A stretch of 64,000 nt of DNA, taken from CAWDPQ01 sp049642465. GTDB lineage: Bacteria; Acidobacteriota; Vicinamibacteria; Vicinamibacterales; 2-12-FULL-66-21. Shown here in pieces: positions 18,341 through 27,267 of this stretch; the stretch's first letter is position 1, and every line of letters begins with the position of its first letter. Position numbers and translations under genes: made by a program. The notes below the pieces were generated by a model, which was not told where the DNA came from, did no database searches, and saw only the letters and a program-made list of their open reading frames with translations. The DNA is taken from NCBI GenBank assembly GCA_049642465.1, contig JBAROV010000050.1, positions 62,001 through 126,000 of the forward strand. Reading direction: 5' to 3'.

Positions 18341-19255
18341 TCAGTCCCGGAGATGCGTTCCGGTCAGCTCGAGGAACACATCCTCGAGGCTTGCCCTCTC
18401 GACGTGCATCTCGACGACCTCGATCCGCTCTCGGTCCAGAAACCTGAGCAGCTCACCGAGCGTGCGGTTCACATCAGTGGTCGTGAACCTGACGCGTTCG
18501 CCCTCGTCTTTGACCTCCCCAATTCCGCCAAGCGACAGAAGACGATGGCGGTCTACCGGATGCGAGGCGAGGAGCGACACGGATTGCGACGATTTGGATT
18601 GCGCCATGAGTTCGCGCGGAGTTCCTGCGGCGACGATTCGGCCGTGGTCGATGATTGCAACCCGGTCACACAACTGTTGCGCCTCGTCCAGATCGTGAGT
18701 GGTCAGCAGGATTGTGTGGCCCTCGCTCCGAGTCTTGGCGATTTGCGCGTGCAGCTCGCGTCGCGACTGCGGATCGAGGCCCGCCGTCGGTTCGTCCAGG
18801 AACACAATCTCCGGTTTGTTGACGAACGCGAGCGCCAAGGCAAGCCGCTGCCGTTGTCCGCCAGAGAGCGTGTCAAAAGCGGCGTTTGCTTTCTCGGCGA
18901 GCGCAAATCGTTCGATGAGCTCGTCGGTGGTGGCACGTCGTTCGTAAAACGAGCCAAACAGATCGAGCGCTTCCCGCGGCGTGATCTTGTCCTGCAACGC
19001 CGTCGTCTGGAGCGCCGCGCCGATCCGCTGCTTGACGTCGCGCGGCCGTCGCCGTGCGTCCAACCCGCAAATCTCAACCGTCCCCGAATCAGGCTCTCGC
19101 AAGCCGATGACGCATTCAACGGTCGTGGTCTTTCCAGCTCCGTTGGGGCCGAGCAACCCGAGGATTTCACCCGCCTGGACCTCGAAGCTGACGCCACGGA
19201 CGGCTTCGACGGCGCCGTATGTCTTCCGGAGTTCATGCACGGCCAGGCGCGACAT
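18341..19255 (-). CDS. ABC transporter ATP-binding protein
   Basis: The 304-aa ATPase carries Walker A GPNGAGKTT (about 36-44), Q-loop region, signature LSGGQRQRLALAL (about 130), Walker B EIVFLDEPTAGLDP and the H-loop TTHDLDE. The C-terminal 70 residues resemble the DrrA-type regulatory tail (VRFTTTDVNRTLGELLRFLD). It pairs with the ABC-2 permease 3 bp downstream to form a homologous-to-drug/lipid exporter of the DrrAB or NatAB type. The substrate is unknown. It is divergent from the oxidoreductase operon at 19367. Confidence 0.95.
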   Translation of the reverse strand: MSRLAVHELRKTYGAVEAVRGVSFEVQAGEILGLLGPNGAGKTTTVECVIGLREPDSGTVEICGLDARRRPRDVKQRIGAALQTTALQDKITPREALDLFGSFYERRATTDELIERFALAEKANAAFDTLSGGQRQRLALALAFVNKPEIVFLDEPTAGLDPQSRRELHAQIAKTRSEGHTILLTTHDLDEAQQLCDRVAIIDHGRIVAAGTPRELMAQSKSSQSVSLLASHPVDRHRLLSLGGIGEVKDEGERVRFTTTDVNRTLGELLRFLDRERIEVVEMHVERASLEDVFLELTGTHLRD

Positions 19256-19366
19256 AGGTCATTGAGTCCTGAGAATTTGGCGTCGATCACCTATAATCAT
19301 TTCATACGGCTCAACCGATGAAACGATCAGCGGATCACCGCGCGTTGAGACGTGGGTCCAATCAGC

Positions 19367-21160
19367 ATGCGTCCAACAGACGTTTCCGTCCCGGATTACT
19401 ACCATCGCGTCGTGGACTGCCAGTGGGCGTGTCCTGCGCACACCAACGTTCCTGAGTACATTCGGCTCATCGCGCAAGGCCGTTATACCGAAGCCTACCT
19501 CGTTAATCGCGAATCGAACGTCTTTCCGGGCATTCTCGGACGGACCTGCGATCGGCCGTGCGAACCCGCGTGCCGTCGCGGGCGGGTGGACGGCAAACCG
19601 GTCGCTATTTGCCGGTTGAAGCGCGTCGCCGCGGATAACCGGGGCGAGATCTCGCACCTGCTTCCTACTGCACCGGTCCAGAAGAACGGCAAGAAGGTCG
19701 CCGCAATCGGCGCTGGCCCTGCGTCGCTCACCGTCGCGAACGATCTGATGCCGCTTGGCTACCAGGTCACGATTTTCGAGAAGTTGCCCAGACCTGGCGG
19801 CTTGATGCGCATCAACATTCCGGCCTTCAGGCTTCCCGAACAGGTTCTGGACGATGAGATCGGCTACATCGTGGGCATGGGCGTGGACGTTCGCTACAAC
19901 TCGTCGGTGAACAGCCTCAAAGCGCTCGTCGAAAGCGGCGAGTTCGATGCGGTGTTTGTCGGAAGCGGCGCACCGAAGGGCAAGGAGTTGGAAATTCCAG
20001 GCCGGCACGACACCGATCAAATCTTCATTGGTATCGAGTGGCTCGAGTCGATTCACTTCGGGCACGTCGATTCGGTTGGCAAGCGCGTGCTGATCATCGG
20101 CGTTGGCAATACGGCGATGGACTGCTGCCGCTCAGCCAAACGTCTCGGCGCGACGGACGTCAAAGTGATCGCGCGGAAGACCCGCAAGTACTTCAAGGCA
20201 TCCCCCTGGGAACTGGAAGACGCCGAAGAAGAGCAGGTCCAGATTCTCGAAAACCTGCAACCCGTCCGCTTCATCGTCGACAACGGCGTGCTGACGGGCA
20301 TGGAGTTCGAGAAGTTCAAGTCAACAGAGACGGACAAAGGGCTGAAGCAGGAGGTCATCGGGCGCGAAATCATCCCCTGCGACACGGTCGTGCTCGCGAT
20401 TGGCCAGGACAACGCGTTCCCATTCATCGAACGCGACATCGGGATCGAATTCGGCAAGTGGGACATGCCCGTCGTCGACAAAGTGACGTTCATGTCTTCT
20501 CGCCCAGGCGTGTTTTTCGGGGGAGACGCGGCATTTGGCCCGGCCAACATCATCTGGGCGGTCGAGCACGGACACCAGGCCGCGATCTCGATTCACAACT
20601 ATTGCTTCGGCATGCCCCTGACGGAGCGGCCACCGCAGGGGATGACGCTGTCGAGCACCAAGATGGGTCTCCACGAGTGGGCGTACAGCAACAACTACGA
20701 CCCGGTGCAGCGGCAGAAGATGCAGCACGTCGATCTGCAGCTCCGGTTTCAAAGCATGACCACGGAGGTGGAGAAGGGGTTCACGGCAGAGCAGACGATG
20801 GCGGAGGTGGAGCGATGTCTCAACTGCGACATTGAAACCCACTTCATCGAGTCGCTGTGTATCGAGTGCGATGCCTGCATCGACATCTGCCCGGTTGACT
20901 GCCTGGCGATTGTTCCCGACGGCGAGGAAGGCGCACTCCGTCGGCAACTGAAAGCCCCGGCCGACAACCTGGATCAACCCCTGTTCGTCTCCGACAAGCT
21001 GAAGCAGACCAGCCGCGTCATGATCAAAGACGAAAACATCTGTCTGCACTGCGGCCTGTGCGCCGAGCGCTGCCCGACCTACGCGTGGGATATGCGGAAG
21101 TTCGCCTTGCAGCTGCCCTATGCCGGGCGAGGCCAGGTCATTCCGCTAATGGCTGTGTGA
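19367..21160 (+). CDS. GltD-like FAD/NAD(P) oxidoreductase subunit with C-terminal 2x4Fe-4S ferredoxin domain
   Basis: The protein is 597 aa from the ATG at 19367 (a GTG at 19352 is possible). Residues 1-85 are a GltD-type Fe-S domain (CQWACPAHTNVPEYI, GRTCDRPCEPACRRG). An FAD-binding Rossmann fold follows (IGAGPASLTVANDL), then an NAD(P)-binding fold (LIIGVGNTAMDCCRSA) and the FAD closing motif FFGGDAAFGPANII. The C-terminus has two ferredoxin motifs, CIECDACIDICPVDC and CLHCGLCAERCPTY. The protein should pass electrons between NAD(P)H and Fe-S centres. It is the first gene of an operon with the gamma-alpha and beta subunits of a 2-oxoacid oxidoreductase, so it probably replaces free ferredoxin as their electron partner. 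Confidence 0.92.
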   Translation: MRPTDVSVPDYYHRVVDCQWACPAHTNVPEYIRLIAQGRYTEAYLVNRESNVFPGILGRTCDRPCEPACRRGRVDGKPVAICRLKRVAADNRGEISHLLPTAPVQKNGKKVAAIGAGPASLTVANDLMPLGYQVTIFEKLPRPGGLMRINIPAFRLPEQVLDDEIGYIVGMGVDVRYNSSVNSLKALVESGEFDAVFVGSGAPKGKELEIPGRHDTDQIFIGIEWLESIHFGHVDSVGKRVLIIGVGNTAMDCCRSAKRLGATDVKVIARKTRKYFKASPWELEDAEEEQVQILENLQPVRFIVDNGVLTGMEFEKFKSTETDKGLKQEVIGREIIPCDTVVLAIGQDNAFPFIERDIGIEFGKWDMPVVDKVTFMSSRPGVFFGGDAAFGPANIIWAVEHGHQAAISIHNYCFGMPLTERPPQGMTLSSTKMGLHEWAYSNNYDPVQRQKMQHVDLQLRFQSMTTEVEKGFTAEQTMAEVERCLNCDIETHFIESLCIECDACIDICPVDCLAIVPDGEEGALRRQLKAPADNLDQPLFVSDKLKQTSRVMIKDENICLHCGLCAERCPTYAWDMRKFALQLPYAGRGQVIPLMAV

Positions 21161-21168
21161 TGCTGTCA

Positions 21169-21196
21169 ATTCCCCATTCCCAACTCCCAACTCCCA
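21169..21196. repeat. Four perfect 7-bp units, ATTCCCC/ACTCCCA type
   Basis: Units ATTCCCC, ATTCCCA, ACTCCCA, ACTCCCA follow each other without gaps, in the short spacer between the flavoprotein gene and the gamma-alpha subunit gene. If the upstream start at 21160 were used, the array would be translated. Confidence 0.75.
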
Positions 21197-21228
21197 AGCC
21201 GGATGGCTCGAAACAACCGGGCAACCCC

Positions 21229-23025
21229 ATGGAACGAGTCAACGACTTTGCTTTCAAGATCGCGACCGCGAACGGCACGGGATCCGCCTCTGCGAATACT
21301 CTCATCATGCAGGCGATCTTCCGGATGGGCATTCCAGTGACGGGGAAGAACGTGTTCCCCTCGAACATTCAGGGTCTGCCGACCTGGTACGAAATCCGCG
21401 TCAACAAGCACGGCTACACCGCCCGCACGCCGCACTTCGATCTAATGGTGGCGATGAACCCGGCGACGTACCAGAAGGACGTTGCAGAGATTCGGTCCGG
21501 CGGATGGCTGGTCTATGACTCCACCTGGCCGCTCGACCAGCGATTGAACCGACCCGACGTCACGTATCTGGGAATTCCGCTTGCCGAAATGTGCAACGCG
21601 CAGTTCAGCGGCGTGCGCGAGCGGATTCTGATGAAGAACATCGCTTACGCGGGGGCGCTGGCGGCTCTCCTGGGGATCGACGCGCAGATTATCCGCGCGC
21701 TCCTCAAGGAGAAGTTCTCGAAGAAACAGGCCCTCATGGACTCGAACGGGAAGGCCGTGGACATTGGCTACGACTATGCGAAGGCGCACTTCTCGTCGCC
21801 GCTGCCGATCCGCCTCGAGCCGATGGAGAAAACCAAGGACTCGATCCTGATCGACGGGAATACCGCCGCAGCGCTCGGCTGTCTGTACGCTGGAGCAACG
21901 GTCGGCGCCTGGTATCCGATCACCCCCGCCACATCGTTGATGGAAGCCTTCAAGGGTTTCTGCCAGAAGTACCGTCGCGAGCCCGATACCAATCGCAACC
22001 GCTTCGCGATTCTCCAGGCCGAAGACGAATTGGCCGCCATCGGCATGGTCATCGGCGCCTCCTGGGCCGGTGCGCGCGCATTCACTCCGACGGCAGGTCC
22101 CGGCATTTCCCTGATGACCGAGTTCATCGGTCTCGCGTACTACGCCGAAGTGCCCGCCGTGATCTTCGACGTGCAGCGCACCGGGCCGTCCACGGGGATG
22201 CCGACCCGCACCCAGCAGGGAGACTTGCTCCTGTGCGCGTACGCGTCGCACGGCGATACCCGACACATCTGCCTCTATCCGGCGGATCCGCGTGAAGCCT
22301 TCGAGTTCGCCGCCGCCGCGTTCGATGTGGCCGAGCGGTTTCAAACCCCCGTCTTCGTGCTGAGCGATCTCGACATCGGCATGAACGACTGGATGATCCC
22401 GAAGTTGACGTGGGACGATGGGTATCGGCCCGATCGGGGGAAGGTCCTCACGGCCGAGCAACTCGAACAGGTGAAGACGTTCCACCGCTATCTGGACACC
22501 GACGGCGACGGCGTGCCCTACCGCACGCTGCCCGGCACGCATCCGAAAGGCGCCTATTTCACGCGAGGCTCCGGCCACAACCGCTATGGCGCTTACACCG
22601 AAGACAGCGACGAGTATGTTGACGTGCTCGATCGCATCGATCGCAAGATTCAGCTCGCCGCTCGCGCGCTGCCGCCGCCGCTTGTTCGCACCTCGCCTGG
22701 CGCCAAGCTGGGTCTCGTCACCGTTGGCGGCTGCCACGCTGCATGCATCGAGGCGCTGGACATCCTCGCGCGCGAAGGCATTGCGATGGACTACCTGCGC
22801 GTCCGCGGGTTCCCGTTTTCGAACGAGGTGCGCGCGTTCCTCGATTCGCACGAGGTGAATTTCGTGGTCGAGCAAAACCGCGATGCGCAGCTGCGAAGCC
22901 TGATCATGCTCGAGACCGGCGTGCCGATCGAGAAGCTCGAGTCAGTCCGCTATTACGGCGGATTTCCAATGAGCGCGCAGCACGTGATTACCGGCGTCAA
23001 GGCCAAGCTGGAGAAAGCCGCATGA
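21229..23025 (+). CDS. 2-oxoacid:acceptor oxidoreductase, fused gamma-alpha subunit
   Basis: From the ATG at 21229 (MERVNDFAFKIATANGTGSA) the protein is 598 aa. Residues 1-190 are the gamma domain (GKNVFPSNIQGLPTWYEIRV). Residues 205-400 form the pyrimidine-binding alpha domain (DGNTAAALGCLYAGATVGAW, YPITPATSLMEAF), followed by the transketolase C-terminal-like domain (VTVGGCHAACIEALDIL). This gamma-alpha fusion is typical of KorA-type 2-oxoglutarate or related 2-oxoacid oxidoreductases, which decarboxylate with CoA. An in-frame ATG at 21160 overlaps the upstream stop (TGATG), but the added 23 residues are the translated repeat. The beta gene overlaps its stop by 4 bp (ATGA). Confidence 0.93.
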   Translation: MERVNDFAFKIATANGTGSASANTLIMQAIFRMGIPVTGKNVFPSNIQGLPTWYEIRVNKHGYTARTPHFDLMVAMNPATYQKDVAEIRSGGWLVYDSTWPLDQRLNRPDVTYLGIPLAEMCNAQFSGVRERILMKNIAYAGALAALLGIDAQIIRALLKEKFSKKQALMDSNGKAVDIGYDYAKAHFSSPLPIRLEPMEKTKDSILIDGNTAAALGCLYAGATVGAWYPITPATSLMEAFKGFCQKYRREPDTNRNRFAILQAEDELAAIGMVIGASWAGARAFTPTAGPGISLMTEFIGLAYYAEVPAVIFDVQRTGPSTGMPTRTQQGDLLLCAYASHGDTRHICLYPADPREAFEFAAAAFDVAERFQTPVFVLSDLDIGMNDWMIPKLTWDDGYRPDRGKVLTAEQLEQVKTFHRYLDTDGDGVPYRTLPGTHPKGAYFTRGSGHNRYGAYTEDSDEYVDVLDRIDRKIQLAARALPPPLVRTSPGAKLGLVTVGGCHAACIEALDILAREGIAMDYLRVRGFPFSNEVRAFLDSHEVNFVVEQNRDAQLRSLIMLETGVPIEKLESVRYYGGFPMSAQHVITGVKAKLEKAA

Positions 23026-24077
23026 CCTACATCGCCAAGCCTCAGGTACGACATCCGGCCCTGCAGCCGAATGCCATCGGGCTGACGCGCCGGGACTACG
23101 AGGGATCGATCACGACGCTCTGCGCCGGCTGTGGCCACGACTCGATTACCGCTGCCGTGATCCAGGCGTTCTGGGAACTGTCGATTCCGCCATACCGGGT
23201 CGCGAAGTTGTCGGGTATCGGCTGTTCGTCCAAGACGCCGGCATATTTTCTGCGCGAGGCGCACGGGTTCAACGGCGTCCACGGCCGGATGCCCGCGCTC
23301 GTAGCGGGCGCCAACGCGGCCAATCGCGATCTGATCTACATCGGCATCTCCGGAGACGGCGATTCGCTGTCGATTGGATTGGGCCAGATGTGTCACGCGA
23401 TCCGCCGTAACGTGAACGTGCTGTACGTGCTCGAGAACAACGGCGTCTACGGCCTGACGAAGGGGCAGTTCTCGGCGTCGGCCGATCCAGGATCCGTCAG
23501 CAAGAAGGGGGAGGAAAACACCATGGAGGCGATCGACGGCTGCCTCCTCGCGCTGACGCTCGGTGCGACGTTCGTGGCCCGGAGTTTTTCGGGGGACAAA
23601 GGGCAGCTCGTTCCGATCCTCAAGGCCGGGCTCGCCCACCAAGGATTCGCCTTCGTGGACGTCCTGTCACCATGCGTGACGTTCAACGACCACGAAGGAT
23701 CGACCAAGAGCTACGCCTACACGCGCGAAAAGAACGTCGAGGTCGTCCAGGCCGACTTCGTCGCGCCCGCCGCGTCAATTACCACGCAGTACGACGCCGG
23801 CAGCGTCCGGACTGTGATGCTCCACGACGGCAGCTGGGTGCGGCTCCGCAAAGTTGCCGAAGACTACGACCCCACCGATCCGGATCGTTCCTACAGCTAC
23901 ATCAGGGATCACCACAAAGACGGAGAGATCGTCACCGGACTCCTGTACATCTCGCCGGAGTCGGCAGACGTGCATGAGCAACTCAATACCGTTGCGGCTC
24001 CCCTGACGCAGTTGCCCTTCGAGGAGCTGTGTCCCGGCAGCGCGGAGCTGGAGAAGCTGCAGCGGCGTTTCCGGTAA
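23022..24077 (+). CDS. 2-oxoacid:acceptor oxidoreductase, beta (thiamine diphosphate) subunit
   Basis: The 351-aa protein begins MTYIAKPQVRHPAL. It has the N-terminal Fe-S/ThDP motif TTLCAGCGHDSI, the second cysteine in SGIGCSSKTPAYF, and the ThDP-Mg motif GDGDSLSIGLGQM ending in ENNGVYGLTKGQFS. Together with the gamma-alpha subunit it forms the catalytic pair that oxidatively decarboxylates a 2-oxoacid; 2-oxoglutarate is the likely substrate by analogy with KorB, but branched or aryl substrates cannot be excluded. The start overlaps the previous stop (ATGA), so translation is coupled. Confidence 0.94.
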   Translation: MTYIAKPQVRHPALQPNAIGLTRRDYEGSITTLCAGCGHDSITAAVIQAFWELSIPPYRVAKLSGIGCSSKTPAYFLREAHGFNGVHGRMPALVAGANAANRDLIYIGISGDGDSLSIGLGQMCHAIRRNVNVLYVLENNGVYGLTKGQFSASADPGSVSKKGEENTMEAIDGCLLALTLGATFVARSFSGDKGQLVPILKAGLAHQGFAFVDVLSPCVTFNDHEGSTKSYAYTREKNVEVVQADFVAPAASITTQYDAGSVRTVMLHDGSWVRLRKVAEDYDPTDPDRSYSYIRDHHKDGEIVTGLLYISPESADVHEQLNTVAAPLTQLPFEELCPGSAELEKLQRRFR

Positions 24078-24172
24078 AAGCCCGGACAGCAGTAGCGCGG
24101 CGAAGGCCTGTCGGGTCAGCGTCGCCGCGGCGGTGACCGCTCCGGCTCGGGTGATTCGCGCACCGGTGCACG

Positions 24173-24203
24173 GACTAGCGACCAACGACCAGCAACTGCC
24201 AGC
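24173..24203. repeat. 7-bp tandem repeat, GACTAGC/GACCAGC type
   Basis: Units GACTAGC, GACCAAC, GACCAGC, AACTGCC lie in the 206-bp spacer between the beta subunit gene and the TPR gene. The words match the array at 3254-3296, 21 kb away. Nothing else was recognised in this spacer. Confidence 0.65.
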
Positions 24204-24283
24204 GTCAGCTCAGTCCAATTTCACGAAAGCTCACGCCCCGCTCACGACGCTGACCACATCCGGATCGTAGTGTCGATCCAGAT

Positions 24284-25504
24284 ATGGATCGCCACCTGCG
24301 CACGATGGTCGTCGGCCTGGCGATGGCGCTGTCGGTGGTGGGCGTCCGCGCCCAAGGGCCCGCTGATGTCGTCCGCGACGGGGCGGCTGAATCCAGGCGG
24401 CTGCGCGCCAAGGCGCTCGAACTTGGCTACAACCTCGATCACACCGAAGCGCTCGCCACGTTCGCCGCCGCGATCGCGGCCGACCCGACGGACCCAGCAT
24501 CCCACAGACTGGCCGCCGCCACGATCTGGATCCATTCGCTCTTTCAGCAGGGCGCCGTGACCGCGGACGACTACCTTGGGCAGGCGCGGTCGAGCGTCGA
24601 GCGCAACCCCCTTTCACCCCAACTCGCGGCAGCATTTCGCGCGCACCTGGATCGTGCACTCTCTATCAGCGAGGCGCGGCTTCGGGCCAATCCCCGTGAC
24701 GCGAACGCACATTTTCAGGTCGGCGCCGCATACGGCTTTCTCGCCTCGTACACCGCCACGGTCGAGGGACGCGTACTCGGAGGGTTCGGCGACGCACGAC
24801 GCGCATACCGCGAGCACCGGCGCGCGCTGGAACTCGATCCTGCTCGCGCCGATGCCGGTCTCATCGTCGGGATGTACCGCTACGGCGTGTCCCAGCTGCC
24901 GTTTCACTGGCGCCTGCTTGCAGGGCTCGTGGGTTTCGACGGCGGACGTGAACAGGGCGTGAAGCTCGTCGAACGCGCAGCTGCCGCGCCGAGCGACATC
25001 CAAACCAACGCCCGCTTCACGCTCATCGTCATCTACAACCGCGAGGAGCAGTACGACGAAGCGCTGCGAGTCATCGAGCAGCTGCAAACGCAGTATCCGC
25101 GGAACCGTTTGCTGTGGCTCGAAGCCGGGACGACCGCGCTGCGGGCACGGCGGTTTTCACTGGCGCGAGGAGCGCTGGAGCAGGGGCTGGCGAAGTTCGG
25201 CGCCGATGCACGGCCGCGTGCCTTGGGAGAAGAGGCCCGCTGGCGCTACGCCTACGGCGCGGCGCTCGTCGGGTTGAACGAACGCGCCACAGCCGAGCGC
25301 GAGCTGCGCGCGGTGCTGGTTGCCGAAGGGCCAGGATGGCTGCGCGGACGTGCGCACAAGGAACTCGGCAAGCTCGCCGATCTCGCAGGCAATCGTTCCG
25401 CCGCCTTGGCCGAGTACCAGACCGCCGCGCGGCTCTGCCGCGCCGGACACGATTCGGCTTGCGTGGAGGAAGTCATGAAGTTGACGCGATCAGCTTATCG
25501 GTGA
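24284..25504 (+). CDS. Secreted or periplasmic TPR protein
   Basis: The 406-aa protein opens with a signal peptide (MDRHLRTMVVGLAMALSVVG, cleavage near VRAQG). The rest is helical with TPR-like repeats (YNLDHTEALATFAAAIAADP; RARRFSLARGALEQGLAKFG; HKELGKLADLAGNRSAALAE). No catalytic motif is seen, so a scaffolding role in the periplasm is likely. It stands alone between the oxidoreductase operon and a cytochrome gene on the same strand. The 186-bp gap after it is filled by hairpin-forming repeats. Confidence 0.8.
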   Translation: MDRHLRTMVVGLAMALSVVGVRAQGPADVVRDGAAESRRLRAKALELGYNLDHTEALATFAAAIAADPTDPASHRLAAATIWIHSLFQQGAVTADDYLGQARSSVERNPLSPQLAAAFRAHLDRALSISEARLRANPRDANAHFQVGAAYGFLASYTATVEGRVLGGFGDARRAYREHRRALELDPARADAGLIVGMYRYGVSQLPFHWRLLAGLVGFDGGREQGVKLVERAAAAPSDIQTNARFTLIVIYNREEQYDEALRVIEQLQTQYPRNRLLWLEAGTTALRARRFSLARGALEQGLAKFGADARPRALGEEARWRYAYGAALVGLNERATAERELRAVLVAEGPGWLRGRAHKELGKLADLAGNRSAALAEYQTAARLCRAGHDSACVEEVMKLTRSAYR

Positions 25505-25510
25505 AAGCGC

Positions 25511-25660
25511 CTGCGGCCCGAGCGAGGCGCCGGCTTGCCAGCCGGAGCGCCGGCCCGCCTTCGCTAAAGCTACGGCGGGCAACCTTCGCGAAACTCGGCG
25601 CGAAGGTTGGAGGGCAGCGGCGCGGCGCGCCGCCGCCGAGCGAGAGCAAGCGGGGGTGGG
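25511..25660. repeat. REP-like composite of palindromic repeats
   Basis: Three consecutive stem-loops fill the gap: CCGGCT/AGCCGG at 25530-25545; GCCCGCC/GGCGGGC at 25553-25580 with CTTCGCTAAAGCTAC in the loop; and a perfect 10-bp stem AACCTTCGCG/CGCGAAGGTT at 25581-25608. A GC palindrome follows. The word CCGCCTTCGC...GCTACGGCG recurs at 58266-58351, so this is a dispersed element and may also end transcription of the TPR gene. Confidence 0.7.
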
Positions 25661-25690
25661 GCCCCGCGAGCACTGAATGAAGAGGTTCCT

Positions 25691-27226
25691 ATGCTGAAGC
25701 GACGTTCCACGGTTGTTGCCATCATCGTCGCGCTCGCCGTCAGCGTCATCGCGTTGTCGCGGTCCAACCGTACGCATGCGACGAGTGTCTCCGACGAGGT
25801 GCTGATGGGTTCGTTCGAATCCGACCTCCGCAACGTCGTGCTGCACTGGGCGCCAGACGATCCGCGGCCGCCACAAGAGCGTCAGCGCGCACTGTTCGAC
25901 TTCGTCTATCAGACCTACGAGAGCTCGGCGTGGATTCCGCAATCGCTCTTCGATCGGAACCTCGTGACACAAGCTGTCGTCGGCAGCGTGGACACCATCG
26001 TCCGCGACAAGGTGGGCCTGGTCCTCTGGCGCGATAACCAGCTCGTGCCGGCGTTTGGTATGGCGCCGAGCCGGTCAAACGGAGTCACAGGGCCCGATCC
26101 TCTGCGATGGACGGTGAATTGCCTCGTGTGTCACACGGCGGAGATCGACGGAGTCGCGTACTTTGGTGCGGGGACCAAGACGTTCGACGACAAGTTCCTC
26201 GGGGAAGCGCTGAAGCTGCTGACGCATGATGGTCTGCTGCCGCTCACGTCGCGAGGATCGGCAGATCACCAGTATGCGACGGATGCCAACAGGATTCTGA
26301 ACAGCCACCACCACGACAAGATCGATTCGCTGACGCGCGGACGTTCCACGGCTTTCGCGGCGTCGCACGTCGAGCTGTATATGCGGCCGAACCACGGACG
26401 CATGCCGGCGGTGGAGGAGGTTGGCCGGGGTGACACGAAGACGCCGCCGCTGTGGCATACGGCTGCAAAGCTGCCGGTCGGTCGTTGGTACTCCGACGGC
26501 AGCTTTCACGGCGCGATTCCGCTGATGGCCTCGTCCATGGAATTGGAGAAGGATCGTTCGTTCGATGCGCTGGTGAATTCGGTGATCCCACGGATCAAGC
26601 AGGAATTCGACACCGTGATTCGCTACCTGCGTCCGCCGCGCTATCCCTACTCCATCGATTCGGCACTGGCCGAACAGGGTCGGCAGCTGTTTTACGCGAA
26701 GTCGGTCGGGTGCTCGCGCTGCCACGGTGTGTACGACGGGCAGGGGAACGTTCGATGGCCAGGGGTTCATACGGATGTCGGTACCGATCCCGGCCGCCGC
26801 GATCTCGTGTCGGCCGGGTTCATCGAGGCGTTCAAGAACAGCCCCATCGCGAAAGAGGGAGCGCTCATCAAGAGCCGCGGCTACGCGGCCACGCCGCTCA
26901 CTGGTGTGTGGGCCAACTACCCCTACCTTCACAACGGCAGCGTTCCGACGCTTTACCACCTGCTCGGGCCGGAGTCGGAGCGCCCGAAGATCTTTCACGT
27001 CCTCGCGGCTCGAACCTTCGATCGCGACCGCGTCGGTCAGGGGCTTCACGCGAACCCCGCCCACGATCGGTTGAGTGAAGCGGCGCTATTGAAGCGATTT
27101 GGAGACAATCGCGACTGGTTCAATGTCAACCGCCCCGGCTCGGGGAAGGAGGGACACGATATGTGGCCGCGGATCAAGACGGATGCAAATCGGAGGGCGT
27201 TGATCGAATATTTAAAGACGTTGTGA
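25691..27226 (+). CDS. Dihaem c-type cytochrome, RoxA/RoxB-like
   Basis: The 511-aa protein starts at an ATG with AGAGG 5 nt upstream and has a signal peptide or N-terminal anchor (VVAIIVALAVSVIAL). Two covalent haem motifs are present, CLVCH (144-148) and CSRCH (341-345). Their 197-residue spacing is close to that in the rubber oxygenase RoxA. The C-terminal block (TGVWANYPYLHNGSVPTLYHLL) is typical of dihaem cytochrome c peroxidase/RoxA proteins. It is shorter than RoxA. It should be periplasmic and act as an oxygenase or electron-transfer protein; polyisoprene cleavage is only a possibility. A flavoprotein gene starts 41 bp downstream. Confidence 0.85.
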   Translation: MLKRRSTVVAIIVALAVSVIALSRSNRTHATSVSDEVLMGSFESDLRNVVLHWAPDDPRPPQERQRALFDFVYQTYESSAWIPQSLFDRNLVTQAVVGSVDTIVRDKVGLVLWRDNQLVPAFGMAPSRSNGVTGPDPLRWTVNCLVCHTAEIDGVAYFGAGTKTFDDKFLGEALKLLTHDGLLPLTSRGSADHQYATDANRILNSHHHDKIDSLTRGRSTAFAASHVELYMRPNHGRMPAVEEVGRGDTKTPPLWHTAAKLPVGRWYSDGSFHGAIPLMASSMELEKDRSFDALVNSVIPRIKQEFDTVIRYLRPPRYPYSIDSALAEQGRQLFYAKSVGCSRCHGVYDGQGNVRWPGVHTDVGTDPGRRDLVSAGFIEAFKNSPIAKEGALIKSRGYAATPLTGVWANYPYLHNGSVPTLYHLLGPESERPKIFHVLAARTFDRDRVGQGLHANPAHDRLSEAALLKRFGDNRDWFNVNRPGSGKEGHDMWPRIKTDANRRALIEYLKTL

Positions 27227-27267
27227 GTCCTTCCGGCTTGAGCCCCGAAGGAAGACCTCTCTATCCA

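Noticed and set aside
17429..19321. 630-codon plus-strand open frame opposite the ABC exporter genes
   Set aside because: It is antisense to a Walker-motif ATPase and its permease, and the translation is low in hydrophobic residues with no domain.
21442..22875. 477-codon minus-strand frame inside the gamma-alpha subunit gene
   Set aside because: The plus-strand product is a complete oxidoreductase subunit; the antisense product is His/Arg-rich without motifs.
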